A DNA stretch of 64,000 nt from NCBI RefSeq assembly GCF_900113135.1, contig NZ_FOOH01000006.1, positions 62,001-126,000 of the forward strand. Direction: 5' to 3'. The position numbers were made by a program, and so were the translations under genes. The DNA comes from Salegentibacter agarivorans. GTDB taxonomy: Bacteria > Bacteroidota > Bacteroidia > Flavobacteriales > Flavobacteriaceae. Below the pieces are notes generated by a model. It saw nothing but the letters and a program-made list of their open reading frames with translations. It was not told where the DNA came from and did not search any database. This document shows, in pieces, positions 9,679 to 19,147 of this stretch; the first letter of the stretch is position 1, and the number at the start of each line of letters is the position of its first letter.

Positions 9679-10986
9679 ATGAAGATGAAATATTTAGTAC
9701 TACTCGCACTATTTACCTGTATAGGAAATTCTTTTGCGCAGCAAACACCTGCTTCTAAACAAACCGAAGCAATTACCATAGTTGGTGCCACCGCGCACTT
9801 AGGAAATGGTGAAATAATAGAAAATAGTTTAATTATTTTTGAAGACGGAAAAATCACCCAGGTGATGGATGCCACTGCTACAAAAATGCAATATCGCGGC
9901 CGTATTATTGAAGCCAAAGGAAAACACGCTTACCCGGGATTTATAGCACCCAACGCCACTTTAGGTTTAGTAGAAATTGATGCAGTTCGTGCTACCGATG
10001 ATGAAGATGAGATAGGATCCATGCTTCCTCATATTAGAAGTATAATCGCTTATAATGCTGAAAGTAAGCTGGTAGAAAGTATGCGTCCAAACGGGGTTTT
10101 AATGGGGCAAATTGTACCAAGAGGCGGTAGAATTTCCGGCACTTCTTCTATTGTACAATTTGATGCCTGGAACTGGGAAGATGCGGTTATTAAGGAGGAT
10201 GATGGGCTTCACATAAATTGGCCAAGCAGTTTTACCCGTGGCCGTTGGTGGGCCGGGGAAGATCCCGGGATTAAACCCAGCGATGATTACCAGGAAGAAC
10301 TTTTGGAGTTGGAAGAATTTTTTGCTTCTGCAAAAGCTTATTTGGAAGGAAACAGCGAAAAAACCAATCTTGCTTACAATGCGATGAAAAACGTTTTTAG
10401 CGGAGAAAAACGTGTTTTTATTCACGTAGACGGAAAAAAAGAAATACTGGATGTAATAGATTTTAAACAAAAACAGGAAATAGAACATTTAGTAATTGTT
10501 GGTGGTTATGAGGCTCATAAAGCTATTGAAGAACTTAAAGAGAATAACATTCCTGTTTTGGTTCAGCGTCCGCACGATCAGCCAAACAGTGAAGATCACG
10601 ATTATGATTTTCCATATAAATTAGCCGGAATTCTTCATAATAAAGGTGTTTTAGTAGCCCTGGAAAGCAGCGGAAGTATGGAGCGGATGAATACCAGAAA
10701 CTTACCTTTCTATGCAGGAACTGCCGGTGCTTACGGATTGGGTAAAGAAGAAGCTTTAAAATTAATTACTTCTAATACTGCTAAAATTCTTGGAATAGAT
10801 GATATGGTGGGCACTTTAGAAAAAGGAAAAGATGCCACTTTATTTATTAGCGAAGGTGATGCCTTAGATATGCGCGGAAATATTTTAACCCACGCTTTTA
10901 TCCAGGGCAGAGAAGTAAGTTTGGAAACTCACCAAACCGAACTTTACCAGCGTTATATGGAAAAATACGAGAGCGCCAGTAAATAA
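9679..10986 (+). CDS. Secreted amidohydrolase-fold protein lacking metal ligands
   Basis: This 435-residue protein has a signal peptide (MKMKYLVLLALFTCIGNSFA). The amidohydrolase composite fold can be followed: an N-terminal beta part (IVGATAHLGNGEIIENS), then the strand that should carry HxH but reads YPGFIAPNATLGL, and a C-terminal GTLEKGKDATLFI segment typical of the family. The catalytic histidines are absent, as in the first module of the upstream protein. It may be a non-catalytic partner of that enzyme, which is inference from pairing and sequence. A long terminator-like hairpin closes the operon. Confidence 0.85.
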   Translation: MKMKYLVLLALFTCIGNSFAQQTPASKQTEAITIVGATAHLGNGEIIENSLIIFEDGKITQVMDATATKMQYRGRIIEAKGKHAYPGFIAPNATLGLVEIDAVRATDDEDEIGSMLPHIRSIIAYNAESKLVESMRPNGVLMGQIVPRGGRISGTSSIVQFDAWNWEDAVIKEDDGLHINWPSSFTRGRWWAGEDPGIKPSDDYQEELLELEEFFASAKAYLEGNSEKTNLAYNAMKNVFSGEKRVFIHVDGKKEILDVIDFKQKQEIEHLVIVGGYEAHKAIEELKENNIPVLVQRPHDQPNSEDHDYDFPYKLAGILHNKGVLVALESSGSMERMNTRNLPFYAGTAGAYGLGKEEALKLITSNTAKILGIDDMVGTLEKGKDATLFISEGDALDMRGNILTHAFIQGREVSLETHQTELYQRYMEKYESASK

Positions 10987-11002
10987 AAAATTTAAATATA
11001 TT

Positions 11003-11051
11003 AAAGAGGTTAGCAACTATATCTAAGCAGGTATTTTGTTAACCTCTTTTT
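11003..11051 (+). terminator. Terminator of the amidohydrolase operon
   Basis: AAAGAGGTTA pairs with TAACCTCTTT across a loop of about 28 bases and runs into a T tract, 17 bp after the stop codon of the second amidohydrolase gene. Confidence 0.65.
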
Positions 11052-11087
11052 CTTTGCAATAGGTTTAAACTCCCTATTTTTACACCT

Positions 11088-11882
11088 ATGGTTAAGCAAA
11101 TTAGCAGTACACAAAATAAGGAGGTAAAACACCTACTTCAATTACAGGAAAAATCCCGGCTTCGCCGGAAAGAAGGCGTTTTTATGGTAGAAGGCCAACG
11201 GGAAATCGAATTGGCTTTAAAGGGCGAATTTGAACTAAAGGCAATTTATTTTTGCCCCGATTCAATAAGTTTTGAGAAAATTCAGGAATTTACTTCAGAT
11301 GAATTTCAAGTAACTGAAATTTCTTCGGAAGTTTATGAAAAACTGGCTTATAGAAGCAGTACTGAAGGTGTTTTAGCCATTTTTAAAACTAAAGAAAATA
11401 ATCTTCGCAGTATTAAATTTGAAACTAAAAACCCCTTAATTCTTGTGGCTGAAGCTCCAGAAAAACCGGGAAATATAGGTGCTATTTTAAGAACTGCCGA
11501 TGCCGCAAAAGTAGATGCTGTTTTTATAGCAAACCCAAAAACCGATCTTTATAATCCAAATATCATCCGCTCCAGCGTGGGTTGTGTCTTCACCAACCAA
11601 ATTGCTACCGGGAGTACTTCAGAAATTATTGATTTTTTAAAGGAAAATAATATTTCTATCTACGCAGCAGCTTTGCAAGCGTCAAAACCATACCACAACA
11701 TCGATTTTACAAAATCTGCAGCAATTGTGGTGGGAACTGAAGCAACCGGATTAAGCGAAGAATGGCGCGAAAATTCCACGCAAAATATTATTATTCCTAT
11801 GAGCGGTGAAATTGATTCTATGAATGTTTCTGTTGCAGCTGGAATACTTATTTTTGAAGCTAAAAGACAGCGTGGTTTTTAG
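11088..11882 (+). CDS. TrmH/SpoU family RNA 2'-O-methyltransferase
   Basis: This 264-residue protein has an N-terminal substrate-binding domain (about 1-95) and a C-terminal SPOUT knot. The three SpoU motifs are visible: EKPGNIGAILRTADAA near 125, AIVVGTEATGLSEEW near 212, and IIIPMSGEIDSMNVSVAAGI near 232. It should methylate a ribose in rRNA or tRNA with SAM, most likely 23S rRNA guanosine (RlmB-like). The exact site cannot be told from sequence. It is cytosolic and runs in the same direction as the Ste24-type protease 51 bp downstream. Confidence 0.9.
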   Translation: MVKQISSTQNKEVKHLLQLQEKSRLRRKEGVFMVEGQREIELALKGEFELKAIYFCPDSISFEKIQEFTSDEFQVTEISSEVYEKLAYRSSTEGVLAIFKTKENNLRSIKFETKNPLILVAEAPEKPGNIGAILRTADAAKVDAVFIANPKTDLYNPNIIRSSVGCVFTNQIATGSTSEIIDFLKENNISIYAAALQASKPYHNIDFTKSAAIVVGTEATGLSEEWRENSTQNIIIPMSGEIDSMNVSVAAGILIFEAKRQRGF

Positions 11883-11933
11883 AACACAAACACCGAGCTT
11901 AGTAAATATAATTCAGCATAAAATTAAAAACCT

Positions 11934-13172
11934 TTGAATCCCCAAACCCTATTTTATATCATCATTGCCATTATAATTATCGATTTTATTATCGATAAAA
12001 TCCTGGATACTTTAAACGCAAAACACTTTGATGATCCAATTCCGCAGGAACTCAGTGATGTTTACAACAAGGATGAATACGAAAAATCTCAGCGCTATAA
12101 AAAGGAACGTTACCGTTTTGGAATTATTACCTCCACTTTTTCAGTATTGCTCACTTTAGGGTTTATTATTTTTGACGGATTTGCCTGGGTAGATGACATT
12201 GCGAGAAATTTCACCGATAATGCAATATTGGTTGCCCTTATTTTCTTCGGAATAATAATGATTGGCAGCGATATTCTCACCACACCGTTCTCCTGGTACA
12301 GCACTTTTGTGATAGAAGAAAAATACGGTTTTAATAAAACCACGAAAAAGACTTTTTTCCTGGATAAAATTAAAGGCTGGTTTATGATGATTATCCTCGG
12401 CGGCGGAATTCTTGCGCTTATCGTTTGGTTTTATCAATTTGCGGGTAATGATTTCTGGTGGTATGCCTGGATTCTCGTAGCTGTATTTTCCATATTTATC
12501 AATATGTTTTATGCAAAACTTATTGTGCCTTTGTTCAATAAGCAAAGCCCATTGGAAGAAGGTTCTTTGCGAACAAAAATTGAAACCTACGCCAAAAGTG
12601 TTGGGTTTACCCTCGATAATATTTTTATCATAGATGGTTCTAAAAGAAGTACAAAAGCCAATGCTTATTTTTCGGGCTTTGGTAAGGAAAAACGTATTAC
12701 ACTTTTTGATACTTTGGTAAAAGATTTGGAAGAAGAGGAAATTGTGGCGGTATTGGCACACGAGGTTGGGCATTATAAAAAGAACCATATTATTGTGAAT
12801 TTACTGGCTTCAATTTTAACCACAGGCTTTACATTGTGGTTGCTTTCGTTATTTGTAGGTAGCCCTGCCCTATCACAAGCGTTGGGTGTAGAAGAACCCA
12901 GTTTTCATACTGGTTTGATAGCTTTTGGAATTTTATACAGCCCAATTTCAGAAATTACAGGATTATTAATGAATTATTTATCCCGAAAGTTTGAATACCA
13001 GGCAGATAATTATGCGAAGAACACCTATGGTGCCGCGCCGTTAATTTCAAGCTTAAAAAAACTTACTAAAAACAGCCTGAGTAATCTTACTCCGCATAAA
13101 GCTTATGTTTTTATGCATTATTCGCATCCTACACTTCTACAAAGATTCAGAAACTTAAAGCGAGGTGTGTAG
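11934..13172 (+). CDS. M48 family membrane metallopeptidase, Ste24/CAAX protease type
   Basis: This 412-residue protein has several transmembrane helices (near residues 3-20, 65-85, 95-115, 150-170, 180-200, 290-315 and 325-350). The zinc site LAHEVGHYKKNH lies near residue 279, and the third ligand is in the later FEYQADNYA segment (about 355). This is the layout of Ste24/CAAX prenyl protease 1. Bacterial members act in membrane protein quality control; prenylated substrates are not expected here. The start is TTG, placing the first membrane helix directly at the N-terminus. I find no upstream in-frame ATG. Confidence 0.88.
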   Translation: MNPQTLFYIIIAIIIIDFIIDKILDTLNAKHFDDPIPQELSDVYNKDEYEKSQRYKKERYRFGIITSTFSVLLTLGFIIFDGFAWVDDIARNFTDNAILVALIFFGIIMIGSDILTTPFSWYSTFVIEEKYGFNKTTKKTFFLDKIKGWFMMIILGGGILALIVWFYQFAGNDFWWYAWILVAVFSIFINMFYAKLIVPLFNKQSPLEEGSLRTKIETYAKSVGFTLDNIFIIDGSKRSTKANAYFSGFGKEKRITLFDTLVKDLEEEEIVAVLAHEVGHYKKNHIIVNLLASILTTGFTLWLLSLFVGSPALSQALGVEEPSFHTGLIAFGILYSPISEITGLLMNYLSRKFEYQADNYAKNTYGAAPLISSLKKLTKNSLSNLTPHKAYVFMHYSHPTLLQRFRNLKRGV

Positions 13173-13207
13173 TTGTTTCTTTACCTACTTAATTGTACTT
13201 TTAAATT

Positions 13208-15418
13208 ATGACAGAAGCAGCTATAGAAAAAGAAAACAAGCAAATTGCGCGGCAATATAAAGAACTGCTGCGCATAAGTTACCGTAGTTTAAGTGACGAT
13301 GATAAAAAGCAAATTAGAAAGGCTTTTGATACCGCTGTAGATGCCCACAAAGATCAACGTAGAAAATCTGGCGAAGCTTATATTTTTCATCCAATTGCGG
13401 TGGCAAAAATTGTAGCTTCAGAAATTGGATTGGATGCCACTTCTATTATCGCCGCACTTTTACACGATGTAGTAGAAGATACCCAATATACGCTTAAAGA
13501 TATTCAGGAAATGTTTGGAGAAACCGTAGCGACTATCGTAGACGGACTCACAAAAATTTCGAGTTTAAAGAAAGACAAGGATGTTTCGCTGCAAGCCGAA
13601 AATTTTCGGAAAATGCTGCTTACCCTGAATGATGATATTCGGGTGATTATTATCAAAATAGCCGATAGATTGCACAATATGCAAACTATGGATGCTATGA
13701 GGCGGGATAAACAGGAAAAAATTGCTTCAGAAACCCTTTATATTTATGCCCCGCTAGCCCACCGAATAGGACTTTATAATATTAAAACCGAACTGGAAGA
13801 CCTTGGTTTAAAATATACAGAACCTGAGGTGTACCACGAGATTCACACCAAAATAAAAGAAAGTAAAGAAGAACAGGATGCTTATATCAGGGAGTTTTCT
13901 AAAGTAATTGAAGATTCCCTCACACAGGAAAATTTTGACTACGATATTAAAGGTAGACCTAAATCTATTTACTCCATTCATCGTAAAATGAAAGCTCAGA
14001 ATGTAAGCTTTGACGAGGTTTACGATAAATTTGCCATTAGAATTATTTATAAGAGTGACCAGGCCAACGAAAAATTTCTCGCCTGGAAAATTTATTCAAT
14101 AGTAACCGATCATTTTAGACCAAACCCAACCCGGCTTCGAGATTGGATTTCTTCGCCTAAATCTACCGGTTATGAAGCGCTGCATATTACCGTTATGGGG
14201 CCAAAAGGTCGCTGGGTAGAAGTTCAAATTAGAAGTCAGCGAATGAATGAGATTGCAGAAAAAGGTTACGCAGCTCATTATAAATACAAGCAGGGCGATA
14301 CTCAGGATGATCACGGAATAGAAGAATGGTTAAACCGGCTTCAGGAAGCCCTGGAAAATCCCGATGTAAATGCCGTAGATTTTGTAGAGCAGTTTAAGCT
14401 GAATCTTTATTCAAAAGAAATATTTGTATTTACACCACAGGGAGATTTAAAATCTTTACCAAAAGGCTCTACTCCTTTAGATTTCGCCTTTAGTATACAT
14501 ACTGAAATAGGTTTAAAAACACGTGGTGCCCGGGTTAACAATAAACTGGTGCCTTTAAGCCACGAGTTAAAAAGCGGAGACCAGGTAGAAATAATTACTT
14601 CAGAAAATGCACAACCCAATGTTAACTGGCTGGATTATGCTACAACAGCAAGGGCTCGAGCTAAGATAAAATCTTCTCTAAAAGACGAAAAAAGGGAAAT
14701 AGCAGAAGAAGGAAAAGCAATTCTTACCCGAAAATTAAGGGCTCAAAAAATTCCGTTTAACGAGAAAATAATTAACGAGCTGGTGGTTCATTTTAACCTA
14801 AAAACCAGCCTGGATTTATTTTATCGCGTTGGAATTGGCAAAATTGATAACCAAAAACTTAAAGAATTTGCTGCATCCAGAAGCAACGCCCTGGTAAGTT
14901 ATATTAAGCGAAAGATCAAAAAACCGGTTATTGCGGAAGATCTTAATAAAGATGAAATAACTTCAAAATACGACCAGCTTGTTTTTGGACGCGATGAAGA
15001 TGAAACTTTAGAATATAAATTGGCGAATTGTTGCAACCCAATTCCGGGAGACCAGGTTTTTGGTTTTGTAACGGTAAACGATGGTATTAAAGTTCATAAG
15101 AAAAACTGCCCTAATGCGCTTCAGCTTCAAAGTAATTATGCCTATAGAATTATTCCTGCCAAATGGATAGATTCTTCTCAGCAAGACTTTAAAGCCGTAG
15201 TGAAACTAACCGGAATTGACAATTTAGGCCTGGTAAGTGAGATAACCCGGGAAATTTCCAGTAACCTGAATGTGAATATGCAGAAGATTAATTTTGAAAG
15301 TATAGACGGCGTTTTTAGCGGGCAAATTACCCTAAGGGTTAAGAACAATGCGATACTTACAAAAATCATGAACCGACTCAAAAAAATTAACGGGATCGAT
15401 AAGGTTAGCCGTGAATAA
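13208..15418 (+). CDS. Bifunctional (p)ppGpp synthetase/hydrolase, RelA/SpoT family
   Basis: This 736-residue protein has the full long-RSH architecture. The HD hydrolase domain has LLHDVVEDT near 85-92. The synthetase domain (about 240-370) has [13 protein letters not shown] and STGYEALH. The TGS domain (about 405-465) has [21 protein letters not shown] cysteine-bearing helical region (NCCNPIPGD) and a C-terminal ACT domain (about 660-736) follow. Both catalytic halves look intact, so it should make and degrade the stringent alarmone. A possible promoter TTG-N20-TACTTTTA lies at 13173-13203, very close to the ATG. Fur-like and purA genes follow, a common Bacteroidetes order. Confidence 0.95.
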   Translation: MTEAAIEKENKQIARQYKELLRISYRSLSDDDKKQIRKAFDTAVDAHKDQRRKSGEAYIFHPIAVAKIVASEIGLDATSIIAALLHDVVEDTQYTLKDIQEMFGETVATIVDGLTKISSLKKDKDVSLQAENFRKMLLTLNDDIRVIIIKIADRLHNMQTMDAMRRDKQEKIASETLYIYAPLAHRIGLYNIKTELEDLGLKYTEPEVYHEIHTKIKESKEEQDAYIREFSKVIEDSLTQENFDYDIKGRPKSIYSIHRKMKAQNVSFDEVYDKFAIRIIYKSDQANEKFLAWKIYSIVTDHFRPNPTRLRDWISSPKSTGYEALHITVMGPKGRWVEVQIRSQRMNEIAEKGYAAHYKYKQGDTQDDHGIEEWLNRLQEALENPDVNAVDFVEQFKLNLYSKEIFVFTPQGDLKSLPKGSTPLDFAFSIHTEIGLKTRGARVNNKLVPLSHELKSGDQVEIITSENAQPNVNWLDYATTARARAKIKSSLKDEKREIAEEGKAILTRKLRAQKIPFNEKIINELVVHFNLKTSLDLFYRVGIGKIDNQKLKEFAASRSNALVSYIKRKIKKPVIAEDLNKDEITSKYDQLVFGRDEDETLEYKLANCCNPIPGDQVFGFVTVNDGIKVHKKNCPNALQLQSNYAYRIIPAKWIDSSQQDFKAVVKLTGIDNLGLVSEITREISSNLNVNMQKINFESIDGVFSGQITLRVKNNAILTKIMNRLKKINGIDKVSRE

Positions 15419-15423
15419 TCCCA

Positions 15424-15431
15424 TACCTTTG
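15424..15431 (+). promoter_or_regulatory. Possible -7 promoter element of the Fur-family gene
   Basis: TACCTTTG matches the Bacteroidetes TAnnTTTG -7 motif 16 bp before the ATG. I do not see a TTG at the proper distance upstream, so only half of the promoter is supported. Confidence 0.35.
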
Positions 15432-15447
15432 TAAGGTACAAAGAACT

Positions 15448-15903
15448 ATGAGCAAAAAAGTTGTAAATAAGAACGATCAGGCAGTAGTTAAAAACGTTTT
15501 TACCAAGTATTTGGAAGAAAAAGGGCATAGAAAAACCCCCGAACGTTTTGCAATACTTCAGGAAATCTACAATAACGACGATCATTTTGATATAGAATCA
15601 CTCTACATTAAAATGAAGAATAAAAAATACCGGGTAAGTCGTGCCACCCTCTATAATACCATAGAATTATTACTGGAATGCGGACTTGTAAGAAAGCACC
15701 AGTTCGGACAAAACCAGTCTCAGTATGAGAAATCATATTTTGACCGGCAGCACGACCATGTTATTCTTACCGATACCGGTGAAGTAATAGAATTCTGCGA
15801 CCCGCGTATTCAATCTATTAAAAAAACTATCGAAGAAGTGTTTGATATAGAAATAACCAAACATTCTTTATATTTTTACGGCAACAAAAAAACAACTAAT
15901 TAA
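15448..15903 (+). CDS. Fur family transcriptional regulator
   Basis: The protein has 151 residues. A winged helix ([16 protein letters not shown], then [19 protein letters not shown]) is followed by a dimerisation domain with the metal-binding [19 protein letters not shown] stretch. The C-terminal CxxC structural zinc pair of many Fur and PerR proteins is missing, so it may sense metal through the histidine site only. Whether it responds to iron, zinc or peroxide cannot be decided. It sits 29 bp after the SpoT-type gene and 12 bp before purA, so it is probably co-transcribed with purA. Confidence 0.9.
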   Translation: MSKKVVNKNDQAVVKNVFTKYLEEKGHRKTPERFAILQEIYNNDDHFDIESLYIKMKNKKYRVSRATLYNTIELLLECGLVRKHQFGQNQSQYEKSYFDRQHDHVILTDTGEVIEFCDPRIQSIKKTIEEVFDIEITKHSLYFYGNKKTTN

Positions 15904-15915
15904 CTTAAGATTTCA

Positions 15916-17187
15916 ATGGCGGTAGATTTACTACTCGGTCTCCAATGGGGTGACGAAGGCAAAGGAAAAATTGTTGATGTACTCACTTCTAAATACGATA
16001 TTATTGCCAGATTTCAGGGCGGGCCAAACGCAGGCCACACTCTGGAATTTGACGGCCAGAAACACGTATTACATACTATTCCTTCAGGAATTTTTCACGA
16101 TGAAACCATCAACCTTGTAGGTAACGGTGTTGTGATAGATCCCGTAATTTTTAAAAAGGAGCTGGACAACCTTAGCAAACATAATATAGATTACATATCT
16201 AAACTTCTTATTTCACGAAAAGCACATTTAATTTTGCCTACCCACAGGCTTTTAGATGCTGCTTCTGAAGCTTCTAAAGGAAAGGCCAAAATTGGTTCTA
16301 CCCTAAAAGGTATTGGTCCTACTTATATGGATAAAACCGGAAGAAACGGAATTCGTGTAGGAGATTTAGAACTTTCTAACTGGAAGGAAAAATACAGAAC
16401 CCTGGCCGATAAGCACGAAAAAATGATCAAATTCTACGATGTAGATGTTCAATATGATCTTGCCGAATTGGAAAAGGAATTTTTTAATGCGGTTAAAACG
16501 CTTAAGTCACTAACTTTTATAGATAGTGAAGCTTATTTGCACGAAGCGCAAAAACAAGGAAAAACTATTCTGGCTGAAGGTGCCCAGGGATCTTTACTCG
16601 ATATAGATTTTGGGACCTATCCTTTTGTAACTTCTTCTACCACTACTGCTGCAGGTGCCTGTACAGGTCTTGGTGTGGCTCCAAATAAAATTGGGGAAGC
16701 TTACGGGATTTTTAAAGCATATACCACCCGCGTTGGAAGCGGCCCCTTCCCTACCGAGCTTTTTGATGAAGACGGTGAAACTATGGGACGGGTTGGTAAC
16801 GAATTTGGTGCAACCACCGGTCGGGCTCGTAGATGTGGCTGGCTGGATTTAGTAGCTTTAAAATATGCGGTTCAGGTAAATGGAATCACCCAGTTAATTA
16901 TGATGAAAGGTGATGTGCTTAGCGGCTTTAAAACCCTAAAAGTATGTACTGCCTATAATTATAAGGGAAAGAAAATTCAGCATTTACCCTATAATATTGA
17001 AGCAGAAAATGTAACACCCGTTTATACCGAAATTAAAGGTTGGGCAGCAGATCTTACAGGGATGACGAAGGCTAATGAACTTCCGAAAGAATTTAATGAG
17101 TATGTGGAATTTCTGGAAAAAGAACTGGAAATACCTATTAAAGTGGTTTCTGTAGGGCCAGACAGAACTCAAACTATAGAGCGCTAA
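15916..17187 (+). CDS. purA: Adenylosuccinate synthetase
   Basis: This 423-residue cytosolic enzyme couples IMP and aspartate with GTP hydrolysis, the first committed step to AMP. The P-loop GLQWGDEGKGK (about 8-18), GGPNAGHT, the central GSTLKGIGPTY, and RVGSGPFPTE with TTGRARRCGWLD are all present. Length is normal. It ends in a strong intrinsic terminator 24 bp past the stop. The start ATG follows the Fur-family stop by 12 bp. Confidence 0.97.
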   Translation: MAVDLLLGLQWGDEGKGKIVDVLTSKYDIIARFQGGPNAGHTLEFDGQKHVLHTIPSGIFHDETINLVGNGVVIDPVIFKKELDNLSKHNIDYISKLLISRKAHLILPTHRLLDAASEASKGKAKIGSTLKGIGPTYMDKTGRNGIRVGDLELSNWKEKYRTLADKHEKMIKFYDVDVQYDLAELEKEFFNAVKTLKSLTFIDSEAYLHEAQKQGKTILAEGAQGSLLDIDFGTYPFVTSSTTTAAGACTGLGVAPNKIGEAYGIFKAYTTRVGSGPFPTELFDEDGETMGRVGNEFGATTGRARRCGWLDLVALKYAVQVNGITQLIMMKGDVLSGFKTLKVCTAYNYKGKKIQHLPYNIEAENVTPVYTEIKGWAADLTGMTKANELPKEFNEYVEFLEKELEIPIKVVSVGPDRTQTIER

Positions 17188-17210
17188 TAAAAAAGCAATT
17201 ATAAATTTAA

Positions 17211-17240
17211 AAAGCCGTTTCAGTTGAAACGGCTTTTTTT
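17211..17240 (+). terminator. purA terminator
   Basis: An 11-12 bp stem (AAAGCCGTTTCA / TGAAACGGCTTT) with a 2-base loop and seven T. The purA gene (+) and the ferritin-like gene (-) converge here. Confidence 0.85.
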
Positions 17241-17287
17241 AGCACAAAATTCTTAATAACAAAAAATTAGAATTGAGCCAATTATAC

Positions 17288-18121
17288 TTATGAAACAATA
17301 AATAAACCCGCGATTTGCTGGGCTACTTCTCCGCTTATTGGCTCATCGTAAGATTGTGATACCGCTTCGGCGCTAAATCCTGTAGCATCAACCAGATTTA
17401 CTCCACCCTGTACTACATTCTCTTCTCCATCGTATACAGCCTGCGTTGCTTCCGGCATTCCCGGTCCGCGATTGTTTAAAGTGATCCAACCAAGTGCATT
17501 CTCGTTAGTATTATCACCTAAAACATCTGCTCTTAACCTTCTTATTTCAGATGCATGCCTTGCTTCTACAGAATGTATTTGCAATGCTGGGGTTAAAAAT
17601 TCGGTACCCATTAAATTTGTCGCCTGTCCCTTATAGGCTCTCACGCCGGTATCTTCAAACGCCTGGGCTAAGGCTAATAATTGAGCGTAAGCCATATCAT
17701 TATTTGGATTAAATGGATCGAAAGCTCCGCCAGCAGTAAAATCGAATTCTGGTGAATCTACTGAGTTGTCACCCAAACCTGCCTTTAGAAACTCAACATG
17801 AGCAGATTCGTGTTTTGATATTTGGTTATATACCGCTTCCGCTCTTCCGCCACTTGGTAATACTCCAGAATCTAATGCTTTTATATAGAATTCAGCTTCA
17901 AGATATTCTAAGATAAGTGCCAGTTGCAATGCTCCTATAGCATCATTGCCACCACTTTGCGCAAATGCCTTTCCGGAAGTTGAAGCAAGACCAAAAGGTA
18001 CAGCTACCATAGCCGCCTTTTTCCCTAAATTCCCTAAGCTACCAAGCATTTCTCTTCTTGAAGAAGACTTTTTGATAAGGTCTTCCGAAGTAAATTCATC
18101 TAAAAATTTTATAATATTCAT
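17288..18121 (-). CDS. Ferritin-like domain protein with twin-arginine leader (second of pair)
   Basis: This 277-residue protein has SSRREMLGSLG followed by a hydrophobic stretch and AFAQ, resembling a Tat signal with a cleavage site near residue 53. The mature part is a ferritin-like four-helix bundle. Helices carry LEYLEAEFYIKAL (about 88), SKHESAHVEFL (about 126), QAFEDTGVRAYKG (about 175) and VEARHASEIRRL (about 207), each with Glu and/or His in diiron-like spacing. It resembles the Pcc13-62 desiccation-related/ferritin_2 family. It starts 26 bp after its paralogue ends. A periplasmic metal or oxidative-stress role is inferred. Confidence 0.85.
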   Translation of the reverse strand: MNIIKFLDEFTSEDLIKKSSSRREMLGSLGNLGKKAAMVAVPFGLASTSGKAFAQSGGNDAIGALQLALILEYLEAEFYIKALDSGVLPSGGRAEAVYNQISKHESAHVEFLKAGLGDNSVDSPEFDFTAGGAFDPFNPNNDMAYAQLLALAQAFEDTGVRAYKGQATNLMGTEFLTPALQIHSVEARHASEIRRLRADVLGDNTNENALGWITLNNRGPGMPEATQAVYDGEENVVQGGVNLVDATGFSAEAVSQSYDEPISGEVAQQIAGLFIVS

Positions 18122-18147
18122 AATATTGTTTTTAAGTTGATTAATAC

Positions 18148-18891
18148 TTATTGAGGTAAGTTATTAGCGGTAAACGGGGTCACTACAAAGCCCGTAGCTC
18201 CCACTTCGCTAAGAATGGTTTGCGGATCTTTGGCGAGATCTAAACCATTACTATCAATAATATCATCCCCTGCGAAAGCGGTATCGTTTTCAAGATATAT
18301 AGACCTTATAGTAGCCGCATGTCTTGCTTCTACCGAAACTATTTTTCCGGCAATTACTAAAAAATCTGGTGTTTGCAGTAATCTACCTGCTCCATTGTAT
18401 GCTGCCACGCCGGTATCTTCCAGGACACGGGCTGTAGCCAGTACAGAATCCCTGTCGGCAAAATTTACACCGCTAAAATCAAATTCAAGTTCTGGTAAAA
18501 CCTGGTTGGCTTCAGCATTTGCATTAATTGCAGCTTTAAAGAATTCTCGATGAATTACCTCGTGGTCATAGAGATCTTCCAGAATCAATTTCTCCTCAGC
18601 AGTCGCTCCGGCCCAGTAAGAACCATCTAATACGTTGGTATAAAATGCAGCTTCCAGTTGCTCCAGCGCGTAAGCATAATTTAAAATACCCACATCGCCA
18701 CTACCCAGGTCAAAAACTTCTCCTGGCATAGGTTCCGGGTTATTAACGTCGTCATCGTTACTACATCCATAAAGTAATAATCCTGAACCTGCCATAGCAA
18801 GTCCTCCCATTTTTAGAAATCTTCTTCGTGATTTACTGTTGTTTACCGGCTTCACAGAAACTGCATCAACCTTAATACGTGGTTTTTCCAT
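18148..18891 (-). CDS. Ferritin-like domain Tat lipoprotein (first of pair)
   Basis: The protein has 247 residues. The leader NSKSRRRFLKMGGLAMAG is a good twin-arginine motif (SRRRFLK), and the hydrophobic stretch ends in a lipobox (LLLYGCSNDDD, Cys43), predicting a Tat-exported lipoprotein. Four helices follow with LEQLEAAFYTNVL, DHEVIHREFFKAA, RVLEDTGVAAYNG and VEARHAATIRSI. They line up with the helices of the downstream protein and mark a ferritin-like bundle. It is the first gene of a two-gene operon. Function beyond likely metal binding is unknown. Confidence 0.87.
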   Translation of the reverse strand: MEKPRIKVDAVSVKPVNNSKSRRRFLKMGGLAMAGSGLLLYGCSNDDDVNNPEPMPGEVFDLGSGDVGILNYAYALEQLEAAFYTNVLDGSYWAGATAEEKLILEDLYDHEVIHREFFKAAINANAEANQVLPELEFDFSGVNFADRDSVLATARVLEDTGVAAYNGAGRLLQTPDFLVIAGKIVSVEARHAATIRSIYLENDTAFAGDDIIDSNGLDLAKDPQTILSEVGATGFVVTPFTANNLPQ

Positions 18892-19147
18892 AATTTAATT
18901 TTTAGTTGTTTCCTATACTTACGCAGTAATTCCGGCAACGGTTTTTGTATTAGAGTTAAAGTTTTCTAAATAAAAAAATGGAAACACCTTAAACCTTATG
19001 AACTTTATTAAGCATTGGAATTTTTGCAATTAAAGATTTAATAAAAATTCTTTTTTGCGTTATTCCATTATAAAATCTGATTACGGACTTACGACAATTA
19101 CCATTATGGATGGCAGAATTTTAATTACTTTTGAAAAAATTTTCACC

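Noticed and set aside
10099-10488. Open frame of 129 codons on the minus strand
   Set aside because: Phe/Tyr-rich product antisense to the second amidohydrolase gene, which is clearly coding.
12156-12788. Open frame of 210 codons on the minus strand
   Set aside because: It runs antisense through the Ste24-type protease gene, which has full family motifs. The antisense product has no recognisable domain.
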